A stretch of 64,000 nt of DNA from B30-G6 sp964633115. GTDB taxonomy: Bacteria > Desulfobacterota > Desulfobacteria > Desulfobacterales > B30-G6. The notes under the pieces are model-generated. The model did not search any database. It was given only the letters and a program-made list of their open reading frames with translations, and was not told the DNA's origin. The first letter of the stretch is position 1. Every line of letters starts with the position of its first letter. Shown in pieces: positions 52,747-61,167 of the stretch. The stretch spans positions 1 to 64,000 of the forward strand of contig CAZWEO010000002.1 of assembly GCA_964633115.1 (NCBI GenBank), in the 5' to 3' direction. Position numbers and translations under genes: made by a program.

Positions 52747-53377
52747 ATATCAGCCTAAAACCCATTTTGCGGCTTCAAACGACGTCAAAGTTACTACGAG
52801 GGGGTTTTCTGAGGGGCGAGGATTTCTGTTCAGGTGTTTCTGCTTTGGCTTGTTTGTGCTCATATTCTCGGTTATGCCCACAAGCGCCCAGGAAACGACC
52901 TCCGGCGATCAACTGGCTAGCCAGGAACCGATACATATTAAGGCCGATCAATTGATTACAGATACACAGCAGAACACAGCCGTATTTAGTGGGAAAGTTC
53001 GCGCAATACAAGGAGATACAGTCATCACCGCGGACATGCTAACGGTGCACTACCGCAACGGGGCTCAATCAGATAGTGCAGCTGGTATGGACGCTATCGT
53101 TCGCATAGTGGCTGAGGGAAATGTCCAAATCAAATTTGACCAGCAGACTGCATATACGCAACATGCTGATTATATAGCGGAAAAAAGATTGATTGTCCTG
53201 ACAGGCGCAGGTTCGAAAATTGTCAGTGGCAAGAATGCCATATCCGGGCAAAAGATCACCCTGCATAGGGATGATGGCCGCGTCCAGGTTGTGGGCAGCG
53301 CCGATGCGCCAGTGGAAGCCTTTTTCTATTCCAACGAAACCGGTCTGGCAGCGCCCGACAAACCAGATCCAAACTGA
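52706..53377 (+). CDS. lptA: LPS transport periplasmic protein LptA
   Basis: About 223 aa from ATG 52706, inside the end of lptC, but the start is uncertain: ATG 52718 or a non-AUG codon nearer the hydrophobic stretch is also possible, since that stretch begins ~35 residues in. It is then a signal peptide ending near SVMPTSAQE. The mature part is an OstA-like beta-jellyroll with IHIKADQLITDTQQNTAVFSGKV and TADMLTVHY. It bridges the periplasm for LPS transport. lptB follows 33 nt later. Confidence 0.83.
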   Translation: MVKWMVPYLTALIKYQPKTHFAASNDVKVTTRGFSEGRGFLFRCFCFGLFVLIFSVMPTSAQETTSGDQLASQEPIHIKADQLITDTQQNTAVFSGKVRAIQGDTVITADMLTVHYRNGAQSDSAAGMDAIVRIVAEGNVQIKFDQQTAYTQHADYIAEKRLIVLTGAGSKIVSGKNAISGQKITLHRDDGRVQVVGSADAPVEAFFYSNETGLAAPDKPDPN

Positions 53378-53410
53378 GCATCCAATTGCCGCTCATTTTG
53401 GGAAAACGAC

Positions 53411-54133
53411 ATGGCTGAACTAAGGGTTGACAAGCTGGTAAAGATATACCGCGGCAGAAAGGTGGTCAACACAGTCAGTTTAAGTGTCCAAAGCGGTGCG
53501 GTCATCGGTCTGCTGGGGCCCAACGGTGCCGGCAAGACGACGACGTTTTACATGACGGTGGGTATGGTCAGGCCTGACGGCGGGGCTGTTTTTCTGGATC
53601 AGGACGATATTACCCATATGCCCATGTACCAGCGGGCACGCAATGGTGTCGGTTATTTGCCGCAGGAAGCCTCGGTATTCCGAAAGCTGACGGTTTGGCA
53701 AAATATCATGGCGATATTGGAGACACTGCCGTTTTCAAAGCAAGAACGCCAGCAACGTGCCACTTCACTGCTCAGCGAATTGGGTATCGAAAAACTGGCT
53801 GAGCAGCGTGCCAATGTGTTGTCGGGTGGCGAGAGACGGCGTCTTGAAATATCGCGGTGCTTGGTAACCGATCCGGCATTCATCTTATTGGATGAGCCTT
53901 TTGCTGGAATCGATCCTTTGGCGGTAATCGATATAAAAAACATTATCGGTCACCTTAAAAAAAGAGGTATCGGTATCTTAATTTCAGACCATAATGTACG
54001 CGAAACACTTGAGGTTTGTGATAAAGCATATATACTAAGTGATGGAACCGTTATCGAGTATGGATCACCGCAAAAAATTGCCTCCAGCGAAATAGCGCGA
54101 CGGATTTATCTGGGGGATGAATTTAAATTATAA
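53411..54133 (+). CDS. lptB: LPS export ABC transporter ATP-binding protein LptB
   Basis: 240 aa. Walker A GPNGAGKTT, Q-loop LPQEASVF, signature LSGGERRRLEISR, Walker B FILLDEPFAGIDP and the H-loop ISDHNVRE are intact. It powers LPS extraction from the inner membrane. It closes the kdsA-kdsC-lptC-lptA-lptB unit before the repeat at 54.2 kb and rpoN. Confidence 0.96.
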   Translation: MAELRVDKLVKIYRGRKVVNTVSLSVQSGAVIGLLGPNGAGKTTTFYMTVGMVRPDGGAVFLDQDDITHMPMYQRARNGVGYLPQEASVFRKLTVWQNIMAILETLPFSKQERQQRATSLLSELGIEKLAEQRANVLSGGERRRLEISRCLVTDPAFILLDEPFAGIDPLAVIDIKNIIGHLKKRGIGILISDHNVRETLEVCDKAYILSDGTVIEYGSPQKIASSEIARRIYLGDEFKL

Positions 54134-54200
54134 GGTACTAACTTATAATTTGATACGCTAAAAGATTCATCTCATATTACGATTGCTCCCATGATTCATG

Positions 54201-54389
54201 AAGGATTCAAGGATTAAAGGGTCAAGGGAAGTTTAAGGCTTGGTGATGAAAATGTTAAATTTCTGGAGCAAACCATTAAAGTATAATGGAAAATGTTCCG
54301 AAATACTGAATAAAATAAATGCGGTAGCTTTTTAATTGACAACAAACACTTGAACCCTTGGATGCTCGAATCCTTGGACCCTTTCCCTT
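54201..54389 (+). repeat. Heptad-type hairpin between lptB and rpoN (locus E)
   Basis: Left arm 54201-54230 is built of AAGGATTC/AAGGGTC words; right arm 54348-54389 is the inverse (CTTGGACCCTTT, CGAATCCTTGG). The ~117-nt centre has no gene. The insertion splits lptB from rpoN, which are often close together. Confidence 0.75.
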
Positions 54390-54419
54390 AGCGGGTTTTT
54401 AAGATCTTAATCAAACATT

Positions 54420-55856
54420 ATGGCCATTGAACTTAGACAACAGCTGAAACTCACCCAACAGCTTATCATGACGCCACAGCTGCAGATGGCCATCAAGCTG
54501 CTCCAGCTCTCACGTCTCGAACTTGTGGAGAAGATCAAACAGGAACTGGAAGAAAACCCGGCCCTGGAAGAAACTCAGGAAACCGAAACACCTGAAACTA
54601 CGCCGGAAAAAACGGAAACTGAGAGCGAACCCGTCGAGCAGACCGAGGAAGTTACTTTTGAAGAAAAGTTGAACGAAGATATCGACTGGAGCAATTATAT
54701 TGAAGAGTACAATTCACCTGGGCGCATGCCAGTTGAAAGAGAAGGCCGCGAAGCTCCCCGTTTTGATTCCTTCATATCCAAAAAAGAGTCCTTGAGCGAT
54801 CACCTGCTCTGGCAGTTTTTAATGATATCACCAAATTCTGAAGATGAAGAAATTGGCAGTTTCATCATTGGGAATCTAACCAAAGATGGCTATCTGGACG
54901 TAAGCTTGGATGAAATTGCCCTACAGTGTGAGGTCACACTGGAAGAAGTACGCACAGTTTTAGCAACCTTGCAGACCTTTAATCCCGTCGGTGTTTGTTC
55001 CCGAGATTTGAGTGAATGTTTGATGATTCAGATCAATCATTTGGGTCTCGGTGAAAATACAATCCTGACCGATATCGTCCAAAACTATCTCAAATTTCTG
55101 GAAAACAAGAACTACCGTGCCATTTGCAAAGCCCTCAAGGTACGCATGGACGATGTCATCGTGGCTGTAAATGTGATCAAAGGATTGGAGCCAAAACCTG
55201 GCAGACAGTTTAGTCAGTCAGATGTCCAATACATCACACCAGATATTTATGTATACAAGCATGAAGAAGATTTTGTCATCGTTCTAAATGACGATGGCCT
55301 CCCCAAACTGCAGGTAAACTCGTATTACAAAAAGGCCATGTCGCGCGGCGAGAAGATTACTGATGAAACCAAGGAATATCTTCAGGATAAAATGAGATCC
55401 GCAGCCTGGCTTATCCGTAGTATTCATCAACGTCAGAAAACCATTTATCGTGTCATGGAAAGTATTCTCAAATTTCAGCGAATTTTTTTTGAAAAGGGAA
55501 TCGCCCATCTCAAACCCATGGTTCTGCGCGATGTGGCCGAAGATATTGAGATGCATGAATCAACCATTAGCCGGGTCACAACTAATAAATATGCCCACAC
55601 GCCCCAAGGCATATTTGAACTCAAGTATTTCTTCAACAGTTCCATAAAAAGGATCCATGGCGAAGCCATCGCTTCCGCCAGTGTGCAAGAAAAAATTCGT
55701 AAGATTATCGAAAAAGAAGATACCAGAAAGCCATACAGCGACAGCAAAATGGCTGAAATGCTTAAGGCACAGAACATTGACATCGCCCGCAGAACCGTAG
55801 CAAAATACCGTGAAATGCTGGGCGTATTATCCTCAAATAAACGTAAACAATTATAA
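54420..55856 (+). CDS. rpoN: RNA polymerase sigma-54 factor
   Basis: 478 aa. The Gln-rich activator-binding region I starts at residue 1 (ELRQQLKLTQQLIMTPQLQMAIKLLQL). An acidic linker (~45-85) follows, then the core-binding domain, the HTH (HESTISRVTTNKYAHTPQGIFELK) and the RpoN box ARRTVAKYREML. It directs -24/-12 promoters, for example the one proposed for the pilin gene in this window. Confidence 0.97.
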   Translation: MAIELRQQLKLTQQLIMTPQLQMAIKLLQLSRLELVEKIKQELEENPALEETQETETPETTPEKTETESEPVEQTEEVTFEEKLNEDIDWSNYIEEYNSPGRMPVEREGREAPRFDSFISKKESLSDHLLWQFLMISPNSEDEEIGSFIIGNLTKDGYLDVSLDEIALQCEVTLEEVRTVLATLQTFNPVGVCSRDLSECLMIQINHLGLGENTILTDIVQNYLKFLENKNYRAICKALKVRMDDVIVAVNVIKGLEPKPGRQFSQSDVQYITPDIYVYKHEEDFVIVLNDDGLPKLQVNSYYKKAMSRGEKITDETKEYLQDKMRSAAWLIRSIHQRQKTIYRVMESILKFQRIFFEKGIAHLKPMVLRDVAEDIEMHESTISRVTTNKYAHTPQGIFELKYFFNSSIKRIHGEAIASASVQEKIRKIIEKEDTRKPYSDSKMAEMLKAQNIDIARRTVAKYREMLGVLSSNKRKQL

Positions 55857-55866
55857 GGAGACGTGT

Positions 55867-56400
55867 ATGCAAACATCGGTTACTTTCAAGAATATTGATT
55901 CCTCTGAAAACCTAAGATCGTATGTGGCCGATAAATTAGACCGCTTTGATAAATACCTTTCCAACCCCGCAGAAGCGAGTGTGGTTCTTTCCGTAGAAAA
56001 ATTTAGACACATTGCTGAAATCAATATCAACGGAGATCGATTGAATATTCAAGGTAAAGAAGAAACCGAAGATATGTATTCAGCTATTGATATGGTACTG
56101 GACAAGCTCGAAAAGCAGATCAAAAAAAGCAAAGAAAAACTTAGCGACAAGCGATCTGGTGCCAGACATAGAGCCAAAGGTGGTCTAGGCCCTGAAGCCA
56201 TTTCGGCCGAAGATGATTTTGAAAAACAAATTAAGATAAAAAGTATCGATTATAAACCCATGGACGTGGATGAAGCCATCATGCAGATGCAATTGGTGGA
56301 TGATAATTTTTTGGTTTTTACCAACGCGCGTGATAGTCGTGTCAATGTCCTTTATCGGCGCAAGGATGGCCATTACGGCCTGATTCAACCCATCAGCTGA
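55867..56400 (+). CDS. hpf: Ribosome hibernation promoting factor (long form)
   Basis: 177 aa from ATG 55867 with AAGGAG 7 nt upstream. The N-terminal S30AE domain (~1-100) and the C-terminal dimerisation domain (YKPMDVDEAIMQMQLVDDNFLVFTNA) define the long form, which makes 100S ribosomes on its own. It is 10 nt after rpoN. Confidence 0.94.
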   Translation: MQTSVTFKNIDSSENLRSYVADKLDRFDKYLSNPAEASVVLSVEKFRHIAEININGDRLNIQGKEETEDMYSAIDMVLDKLEKQIKKSKEKLSDKRSGARHRAKGGLGPEAISAEDDFEKQIKIKSIDYKPMDVDEAIMQMQLVDDNFLVFTNARDSRVNVLYRRKDGHYGLIQPIS

Positions 56401-56422
56401 AACGAACACCTGTGAGCTACTC

Positions 56423-56881
56423 ATGAAAATTCTGGAGGCACTCGACCGCAAAGCCATTATTAGCGATTTGGCGGCCAACAATAAGAGCGACACGCTCAAA
56501 GAATTGACTGCCCCTCTCGCTAAAGCCAATGACCTTGATGTGGATATGCTGGTTAACGTACTGACCGAACGCGAAAAGCTCGGCAGCACTGGCATTGGTG
56601 GTGGTGTTGCCATACCGCATGGTAAATTAAAAGATTTGAATGCTATCACGCTTGGATTCGGACGCAGCCGCGAGGGTGTTGCCTTTGATTCCATTGACGG
56701 TAAACCCACCCATCTTTTCTTCCTTTTGTTAACGCCGGAAAACAATACCGGTCTGCACCTAAAAATGCTGGCGCGCATTTCCCGACTGCTAAAGCAGGAG
56801 CCTTTTAGAGAAAAACTGTTCCAGGCTGAAACCGGCGATGAGCTCTATCAGGTCATTGCCGGCGAAGACGAAGAGTTCTAA
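56423..56881 (+). CDS. ptsN: PTS nitrogen-regulatory EIIA (PtsN)
   Basis: 152 aa. The phospho-acceptor His is H66 in GIGGGVAIPHGKL. The EIIA-Ntr/Fru fold receives phosphate from NPr and regulates other proteins rather than transporting sugar. It stands in the conserved rpoN-hpf-ptsN-rapZ order. Confidence 0.93.
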   Translation: MKILEALDRKAIISDLAANNKSDTLKELTAPLAKANDLDVDMLVNVLTEREKLGSTGIGGGVAIPHGKLKDLNAITLGFGRSREGVAFDSIDGKPTHLFFLLLTPENNTGLHLKMLARISRLLKQEPFREKLFQAETGDELYQVIAGEDEEF

Positions 56882-56882
56882 G

Positions 56883-57752
56883 TTGGAATCAAGCAAGATA
56901 TTCATCATTACGGGACGTTCCGGATCAGGTAAAAGTACTGCCATCGCCGCCTTTGAGGATGCCGGCTATTACTGCGTCGACAACATGCCGGTGGTATTGC
57001 TGCCCAATTTTCTGGACCTACCAGTCAAAAACAATGATAACCACTCCGGCTTTGCTTTTGTCATGGATCTGCGTGAGCAAGATTTCCTTTCCAGCTACGT
57101 ATCTGTGCTGGCATCCCTAAAGAAGCAGGGATACAGTTTTGAAATCATATTTCTGGAAGCCGAGGAAAATATTCTGTTGCAGCGCTATTCCCAGACGCGT
57201 CGCAATCATCCGCTGGCAGGCGGCAAAAATTTGATTGAAGGTGTTCGAGCTGAAGAAAAATCGCTAAGTGGATTGCGGGATGAAGCCGACATCATTATCG
57301 ATACGACCCACTATACAGTTCACGAATTAAAATCCGAAATATTTAACATTGTCAGAGAGAATGCCGATATAGCTCCCTTGCGTATCAATGTACTTTCCTT
57401 TGGCTTTAAATATGGCATTCCCCATCATGCCGACCTAATCATCGATGTCCGTTTTTTGCCAAATCCATACTTTTTTGACCACCTGCGTGACCTGGATGGT
57501 GAATCAGAGCAGGTAAAACAGTTTTTGGCCGGCAAGCCTGAGACCCAAACCTTCCTCATAAAATACATCGATCTGCTTGACTATTTGATCCCCCTATATG
57601 TAAAGGAGGGCAAAACATATCTTACCATTGCCATAGGGTGTACCGGTGGCCGCCATCGGTCTGTATACATTGCCAGGGAAATATATGCCCACGTGCTGCG
57701 GGAAGGTCGCGATATCAAGGTTACTCATCGAGATATTGTGCAGGAATCCTAA
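56883..57752 (+). CDS. rapZ: RNase adapter / nucleotide-binding protein RapZ
   Basis: 289 aa from TTG 56883, one base after the ptsN stop. An ATG at 56838 in the same frame would overlap ptsN by 44 nt and add residues not typical of the family. Walker A GRSGSGKSTA, YYCVDNMPVVLLP, QTRRNHPLAG and the C-terminal GCTGGRHRSVYIA are present. In E. coli it guides RNase E to a small RNA that controls GlmS; in other groups the partner is unknown. Confidence 0.92.
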   Translation: MESSKIFIITGRSGSGKSTAIAAFEDAGYYCVDNMPVVLLPNFLDLPVKNNDNHSGFAFVMDLREQDFLSSYVSVLASLKKQGYSFEIIFLEAEENILLQRYSQTRRNHPLAGGKNLIEGVRAEEKSLSGLRDEADIIIDTTHYTVHELKSEIFNIVRENADIAPLRINVLSFGFKYGIPHHADLIIDVRFLPNPYFFDHLRDLDGESEQVKQFLAGKPETQTFLIKYIDLLDYLIPLYVKEGKTYLTIAIGCTGGRHRSVYIAREIYAHVLREGRDIKVTHRDIVQES

Positions 57753-57759
57753 TTCAGTA

Positions 57760-57859
57760 ATACCGGTTGTCCAAAATATGTTCCGATTGAATTTCATTTT
57801 AGCAAGAAAATAGGCTTTTATCCAAGAGTATCGATTTTTGAGATGATGACAACCGGTAT
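57760..57859. repeat. 100-bp element with perfect 12-bp inverted ends
   Basis: ATACCGGTTGTC (57760-57771) and its exact inverse GACAACCGGTAT (57848-57859) enclose a 76-nt AT-rich centre without an open frame. It starts 8 nt after rapZ. It could be a miniature mobile element, a large hairpin or a paired protein-binding site. The rest of the 303-bp gap to the EIIA gene shows nothing clear. Confidence 0.6.
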
Positions 57860-58055
57860 GGTGTTGATTTCATCAACAAAAAAAACGAAAAAAAATTTGT
57901 GTTTCCGAATTTATGCCTTAATATTGACTAACCTATATCCAAAGATAATGTCCTTTCACATTTCAATTTTTCATCATGTCAAGGTGGATAACATGGCGTG
58001 AGATGTATATGCGGGTGGACATTGCTTATAATCAAAACGTAAAATTGGACATACC

Positions 58056-58469
58056 ATGATTGGCATCGTTATTGTAACCCATAGGCAGCTCGGCGATTCT
58101 CTGATAGACGCCGCACAATTTATTGTCGATTCAAAACCGGAGCTCATTGAATCCGTATCCATCGATTTAAATGAAAAAGTGGATGTTCTCAGAGATAAAA
58201 TCGCTAAAGGCATCAAAAATGTACAATCGGATGAGGGCACCCTCATCCTGACGGACATGTTCGGTGGCACCCCCTCAAATTTGAGTTATTCTTTTCTTGA
58301 AGAAGGCCGCATCGAAGTCTTATCCGGCGTCAACCTTCCCGTTCTCATCAAGGCGATCAATTCACGCCCCGACATGGAACTCACCAAGCTTGCCGAGTGT
58401 TTGGAGGCTTATGGCAAAAAAAGTATCTCCATGGCCAGCGGCATCTTAAAGGGCAATAAGCGCAAATAG
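58056..58469 (+). CDS. PTS EIIA component, mannose/fructose/sorbose family
   Basis: 137 aa. Phospho-acceptor H9 is in GIVIVTHRQLGDSL, and LTDMFGGTPSNLSYSFL is the family block. No EIIB, EIIC or EIID gene follows, so a regulatory role with PtsN in a non-transport PTS is likely (inference). It sits 51 nt before gap. Confidence 0.9.
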   Translation: MIGIVIVTHRQLGDSLIDAAQFIVDSKPELIESVSIDLNEKVDVLRDKIAKGIKNVQSDEGTLILTDMFGGTPSNLSYSFLEEGRIEVLSGVNLPVLIKAINSRPDMELTKLAECLEAYGKKSISMASGILKGNKRK

Positions 58470-58519
58470 CATCTGCAAGTATAGCCATATTCATTAGAGC
58501 AAATAGACAGGAGGAAAAC

Positions 58520-59524
58520 ATGAGCATCAAGATTGGGATTAACGGTTTTGGCCGAATCGGCCGATTGGTTTTTCGAGCGGCCTTAAAGCATCCGGATGTT
58601 GACGTGGTTGCTATCAATGACCTGACGGACGCAGCCACCATGGCACATCTACTGACCTATGATTCGGTGCACGGCAAGTTGGATTTGGAAATTAAAGCCC
58701 AAGGCGACACTATTGAAGTGGATGGCAAATCCATCGCCTTTACATCCATAAAGGATCCCGAACAGCTCAAATGGAAGGAGCTGGGGATTGATATCGCGGC
58801 TGAATGCACTGGTCTGTTCCGGGATCGCGAAAATGCGTCCAAACATCTGACCGCTGGCGCCCGCAAGGTAATTATCTCGGCACCAGCCAAAGATCCAGAT
58901 ATCACCATCGTCATGGGTGTCAACTCCAACAAATATGATCCCAAGACCCACCACATCGTTTCCAATGCTTCCTGTACAACCAACTGTCTGGCACCGGTTG
59001 CCAAGGTTTTGCTTGAAAATTTTGGCTTGAAATCCGGCTTGATGACCACTATTCACGCCTATACCGGCGATCAACGGTTGCTGGACTTCCCCCACAAAGA
59101 CCTGCGTCGCGCTCGAGCTGCAGCGCTTTCCATGATTCCCACTACCACCGGTGCTGCCAAAGCAGTATCCCTGGTTTTGCCGGAACTCACCGACAAGCTC
59201 AACGGCTTGGCCATTCGGGTGCCCACACCCAATGTGTCCATAGTAGACCTGGTTGCCACAATTGAAAAAGACGGGGTGACCACGTCCGAAGTGAATCAGG
59301 CCTTGCAATCGGCTGCAGAAGGCGAAATGTCCGGCATTTTGGGATATTCAGAGCTGCCACTGGTCTCGACCGATTTTAATGGCACCGACCTGTCCTCCAT
59401 CGTGGATGCGGCTACAACTTATGCCATCGGCAATATGGTTAAGGTACTGTCCTGGTATGATAATGAGTCCGGCTATTCCCATCGGATGGTGGATTTGGCG
59501 GCTATGATGGGTAATAACCTCTAG
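58520..59524 (+). CDS. gap: Glyceraldehyde-3-phosphate dehydrogenase, type I
   Basis: 334 aa. Rossmann motif INGFGRIGR, catalytic Cys152 in SNASCTTNCLAPV, the following His in TTIHAYTGDQ and C-terminal WYDNESGYSHRMVDL are typical. It interconverts GAP and 1,3-bisphosphoglycerate. AGGAGG precedes the ATG. The repeat of locus F lies between it and tpiA. Confidence 0.97.
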   Translation: MSIKIGINGFGRIGRLVFRAALKHPDVDVVAINDLTDAATMAHLLTYDSVHGKLDLEIKAQGDTIEVDGKSIAFTSIKDPEQLKWKELGIDIAAECTGLFRDRENASKHLTAGARKVIISAPAKDPDITIVMGVNSNKYDPKTHHIVSNASCTTNCLAPVAKVLLENFGLKSGLMTTIHAYTGDQRLLDFPHKDLRRARAAALSMIPTTTGAAKAVSLVLPELTDKLNGLAIRVPTPNVSIVDLVATIEKDGVTTSEVNQALQSAAEGEMSGILGYSELPLVSTDFNGTDLSSIVDAATTYAIGNMVKVLSWYDNESGYSHRMVDLAAMMGNNL

Positions 59525-59592
59525 GCGTAACTAGCCGTCCATCCATTCAAAAATTTTTAATTCTAAGATTGAAGATTAGAGGATTCGACACA

Positions 59593-59684
59593 TTAGGCTG
59601 TTAGGCTGTTGCTTTTTAGGCTGTTAGGACGTTAACCGCTGAACATCTAATAGCCTTACAGTCTAACGACCTAATAGCCTTTTA
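59593..59684 (+). repeat. Octad/heptad hairpin between gap and tpiA (locus F)
   Basis: Left arm 59593-59635 repeats AGGCTGTT; right arm 59646-59684 repeats the inverse (CTAATAGCCTT, CTAACGACC). The centre is only ~10 nt, so a hairpin of about 40 bp with mismatches is possible. It ends 9 nt before the AAGGAG site of tpiA. Confidence 0.8.
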
Positions 59685-59705
59685 TTAATTTAAGGAGAAG
59701 AAGAA

Positions 59706-60461
59706 ATGACCAACAGAAGACCATTTATTGCTGGCAATTGGAAAATGTACAAAAGTTGCCCAGAAGCAGTTGAGGCCATCGCAAAGCTCAAAGAGTTGGT
59801 GGACGGTGTGTCGGCGGTGGATATCATGATTGCCCCACCCTTTACAGCCCTTTCCCAAGTTGCCGAGACCGTCGCAGGCAGCAATGTCCAGATTGGGGCT
59901 CAGAATCTTTCTTGGCATGACGAAGGTGCTTTCACCGGTGAAATTTCGGGGCCCATGATCGTGTCGACCGGATGTACACATGTGATTATCGGTCATTCTG
60001 AACGGCGCCAGTATTTTAATGAAACTGATGCAACCGTCAATCAGCGTATTGTGGCCGCCATCCGACATAAGCTGGTGCCGGTATTTTGTGTAGGCGAAAC
60101 CGAAACCGAGCGGGAAGCGGATGCCACCTTTTCTGTGCTTGACAAACAGCTTACAGATGGTTTACAAGATATCGCTTTGGAAGATATGGCTGATTTGGTG
60201 ATTGCCTATGAGCCTGTATGGGCCATCGGCACTGGTAAAACCGCCACATCTGAGCAGGCTCAGGAAGTTCATCAATATTTGCGGGGACAGCTCGATAAGA
60301 CCTTTGGCGCCGAGTTTGCGCAATCTATTCGGATACTTTACGGTGGAAGCGTTAAACCAGCCAATATCGCCGAGTTGATGTCAATGGCTGATGTGGATGG
60401 CGCCCTCGTCGGCGGTGCTAGCTTGGATGCGGATACGTTCAGCCGCATCGTAAAATTCTAA
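59706..60461 (+). CDS. tpiA: Triosephosphate isomerase
   Basis: 251 aa. N11/K13 in GNWKMYKS, the electrophile His in VIIGHSERRQ, catalytic Glu in VIAYEPVWAIGTG and the phosphate loop ILYGGSVKP are present. It interconverts DHAP and GAP. A strong AAGGAG site precedes the ATG. Confidence 0.97.
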   Translation: MTNRRPFIAGNWKMYKSCPEAVEAIAKLKELVDGVSAVDIMIAPPFTALSQVAETVAGSNVQIGAQNLSWHDEGAFTGEISGPMIVSTGCTHVIIGHSERRQYFNETDATVNQRIVAAIRHKLVPVFCVGETETEREADATFSVLDKQLTDGLQDIALEDMADLVIAYEPVWAIGTGKTATSEQAQEVHQYLRGQLDKTFGAEFAQSIRILYGGSVKPANIAELMSMADVDGALVGGASLDADTFSRIVKF

Positions 60462-60569
60462 GCGTTTTAGATTTTTAGAAAAAATATTGATCTGCTCAAA
60501 AAGATAAGAAACAAAATTTACCGCTTAAATCTTAAAAGCTTTTGATAGAATCGTAGAAAGCCCAAACCA

Positions 60570-60694
60570 GACGGTTTTGTAGAAGGTCTAAATTCAAGGC
60601 GTGCAAATTTTGTAAATATGAGGCGTACTATTTGTACGTTGATTGTTTGCGAAATGCAGCACAACACAGGAGTTGGATCTTGTACGAAACCGTC
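60570..60694. repeat. 125-bp palindromic miniature element upstream of secG
   Basis: Ends GACGGTTTTGTA and TACGAAACCGTC are inverse matches at 11 of 12 positions, and the centre is the palindrome CGTAC-N5-GTACG (60624-60638). The arms are imperfectly complementary along much of the length. No gene is inside. It ends 22 nt before the secG start and probably carries or shapes its leader. Confidence 0.7.
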
Positions 60695-60716
60695 AAAATT
60701 TAAAACAGAATATATT

Positions 60717-61055
60717 ATGTCTTTAATTATTGTTGTTATCCACGTAGTCGTTTGCATCGCTCTGATCATGATCGTGCTGCTTCAGACCGGTAAAGGTGCT
60801 GACATGGGTGCCGCTTTCGGCGGTGGCTCCAGCCAAACTCTGTTCGGCAGTACCGGTGCTTCGACATTTTTAAGTAAGGCCACCACTGTGGCAGCCGTCG
60901 TCTTTATGCTGACATCCCTCATATTGGCTTATATGTCCGGGGATAAGGGTAGTAAGTCCATTGTTATGGATGCTGCGCCTATCGAGGAAAAGCAAACCGA
61001 GGCACAGCCGGCTCCAGCAGAGCAACCAGCAGGTGAAGCTGAAAAAACCGAATAA
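60717..61055 (+). CDS. secG: Preprotein translocase subunit SecG
   Basis: 112 aa from ATG 60717. Two membrane helices (~3-23 and ~58-77) flank the conserved LLQTGKGADMGAAFGGGSSQTLFGS loop. The C-terminal tail is Pro/Ala/Glu-rich. It assists the SecYE channel. The start has no strong Shine-Dalgarno sequence. The tpiA-secG-tRNA-Leu order is common in Gram-negative genomes. Confidence 0.94.
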   Translation: MSLIIVVIHVVVCIALIMIVLLQTGKGADMGAAFGGGSSQTLFGSTGASTFLSKATTVAAVVFMLTSLILAYMSGDKGSKSIVMDAAPIEEKQTEAQPAPAEQPAGEAEKTE

Positions 61056-61072
61056 AACCTTCATTTGATTGT

Positions 61073-61158
61073 GCCGAAGTGGTGGAACTTGGTAGACACG
61101 CTATCTTGAGGGGGTAGTGGGGCGACCCGTGCCGGTTCAAGTCCGGCCTTCGGCACCA
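61073..61158 (+). tRNA. tRNA-Leu (anticodon GAG)
   Basis: Acceptor stem GCCGAAG/CTTCGGC, D-loop with GGTAGAC, anticodon stem CTATC/GGTAG around loop TTGAGGG (anticodon GAG), a long class II variable arm and T-loop TTCAAGT. CCA is encoded at 61156-61158. It lies 17 nt after secG. The neighbouring integrase remnants suggest it serves or served as an attachment site. Confidence 0.95.
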
Positions 61159-61167
61159 CCAATGATT

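Noticed and set aside
58649..59308. 219-codon minus-strand open frame
   Set aside because: It is fully antisense to gap, whose catalytic motifs are intact; a typical codon-bias shadow.
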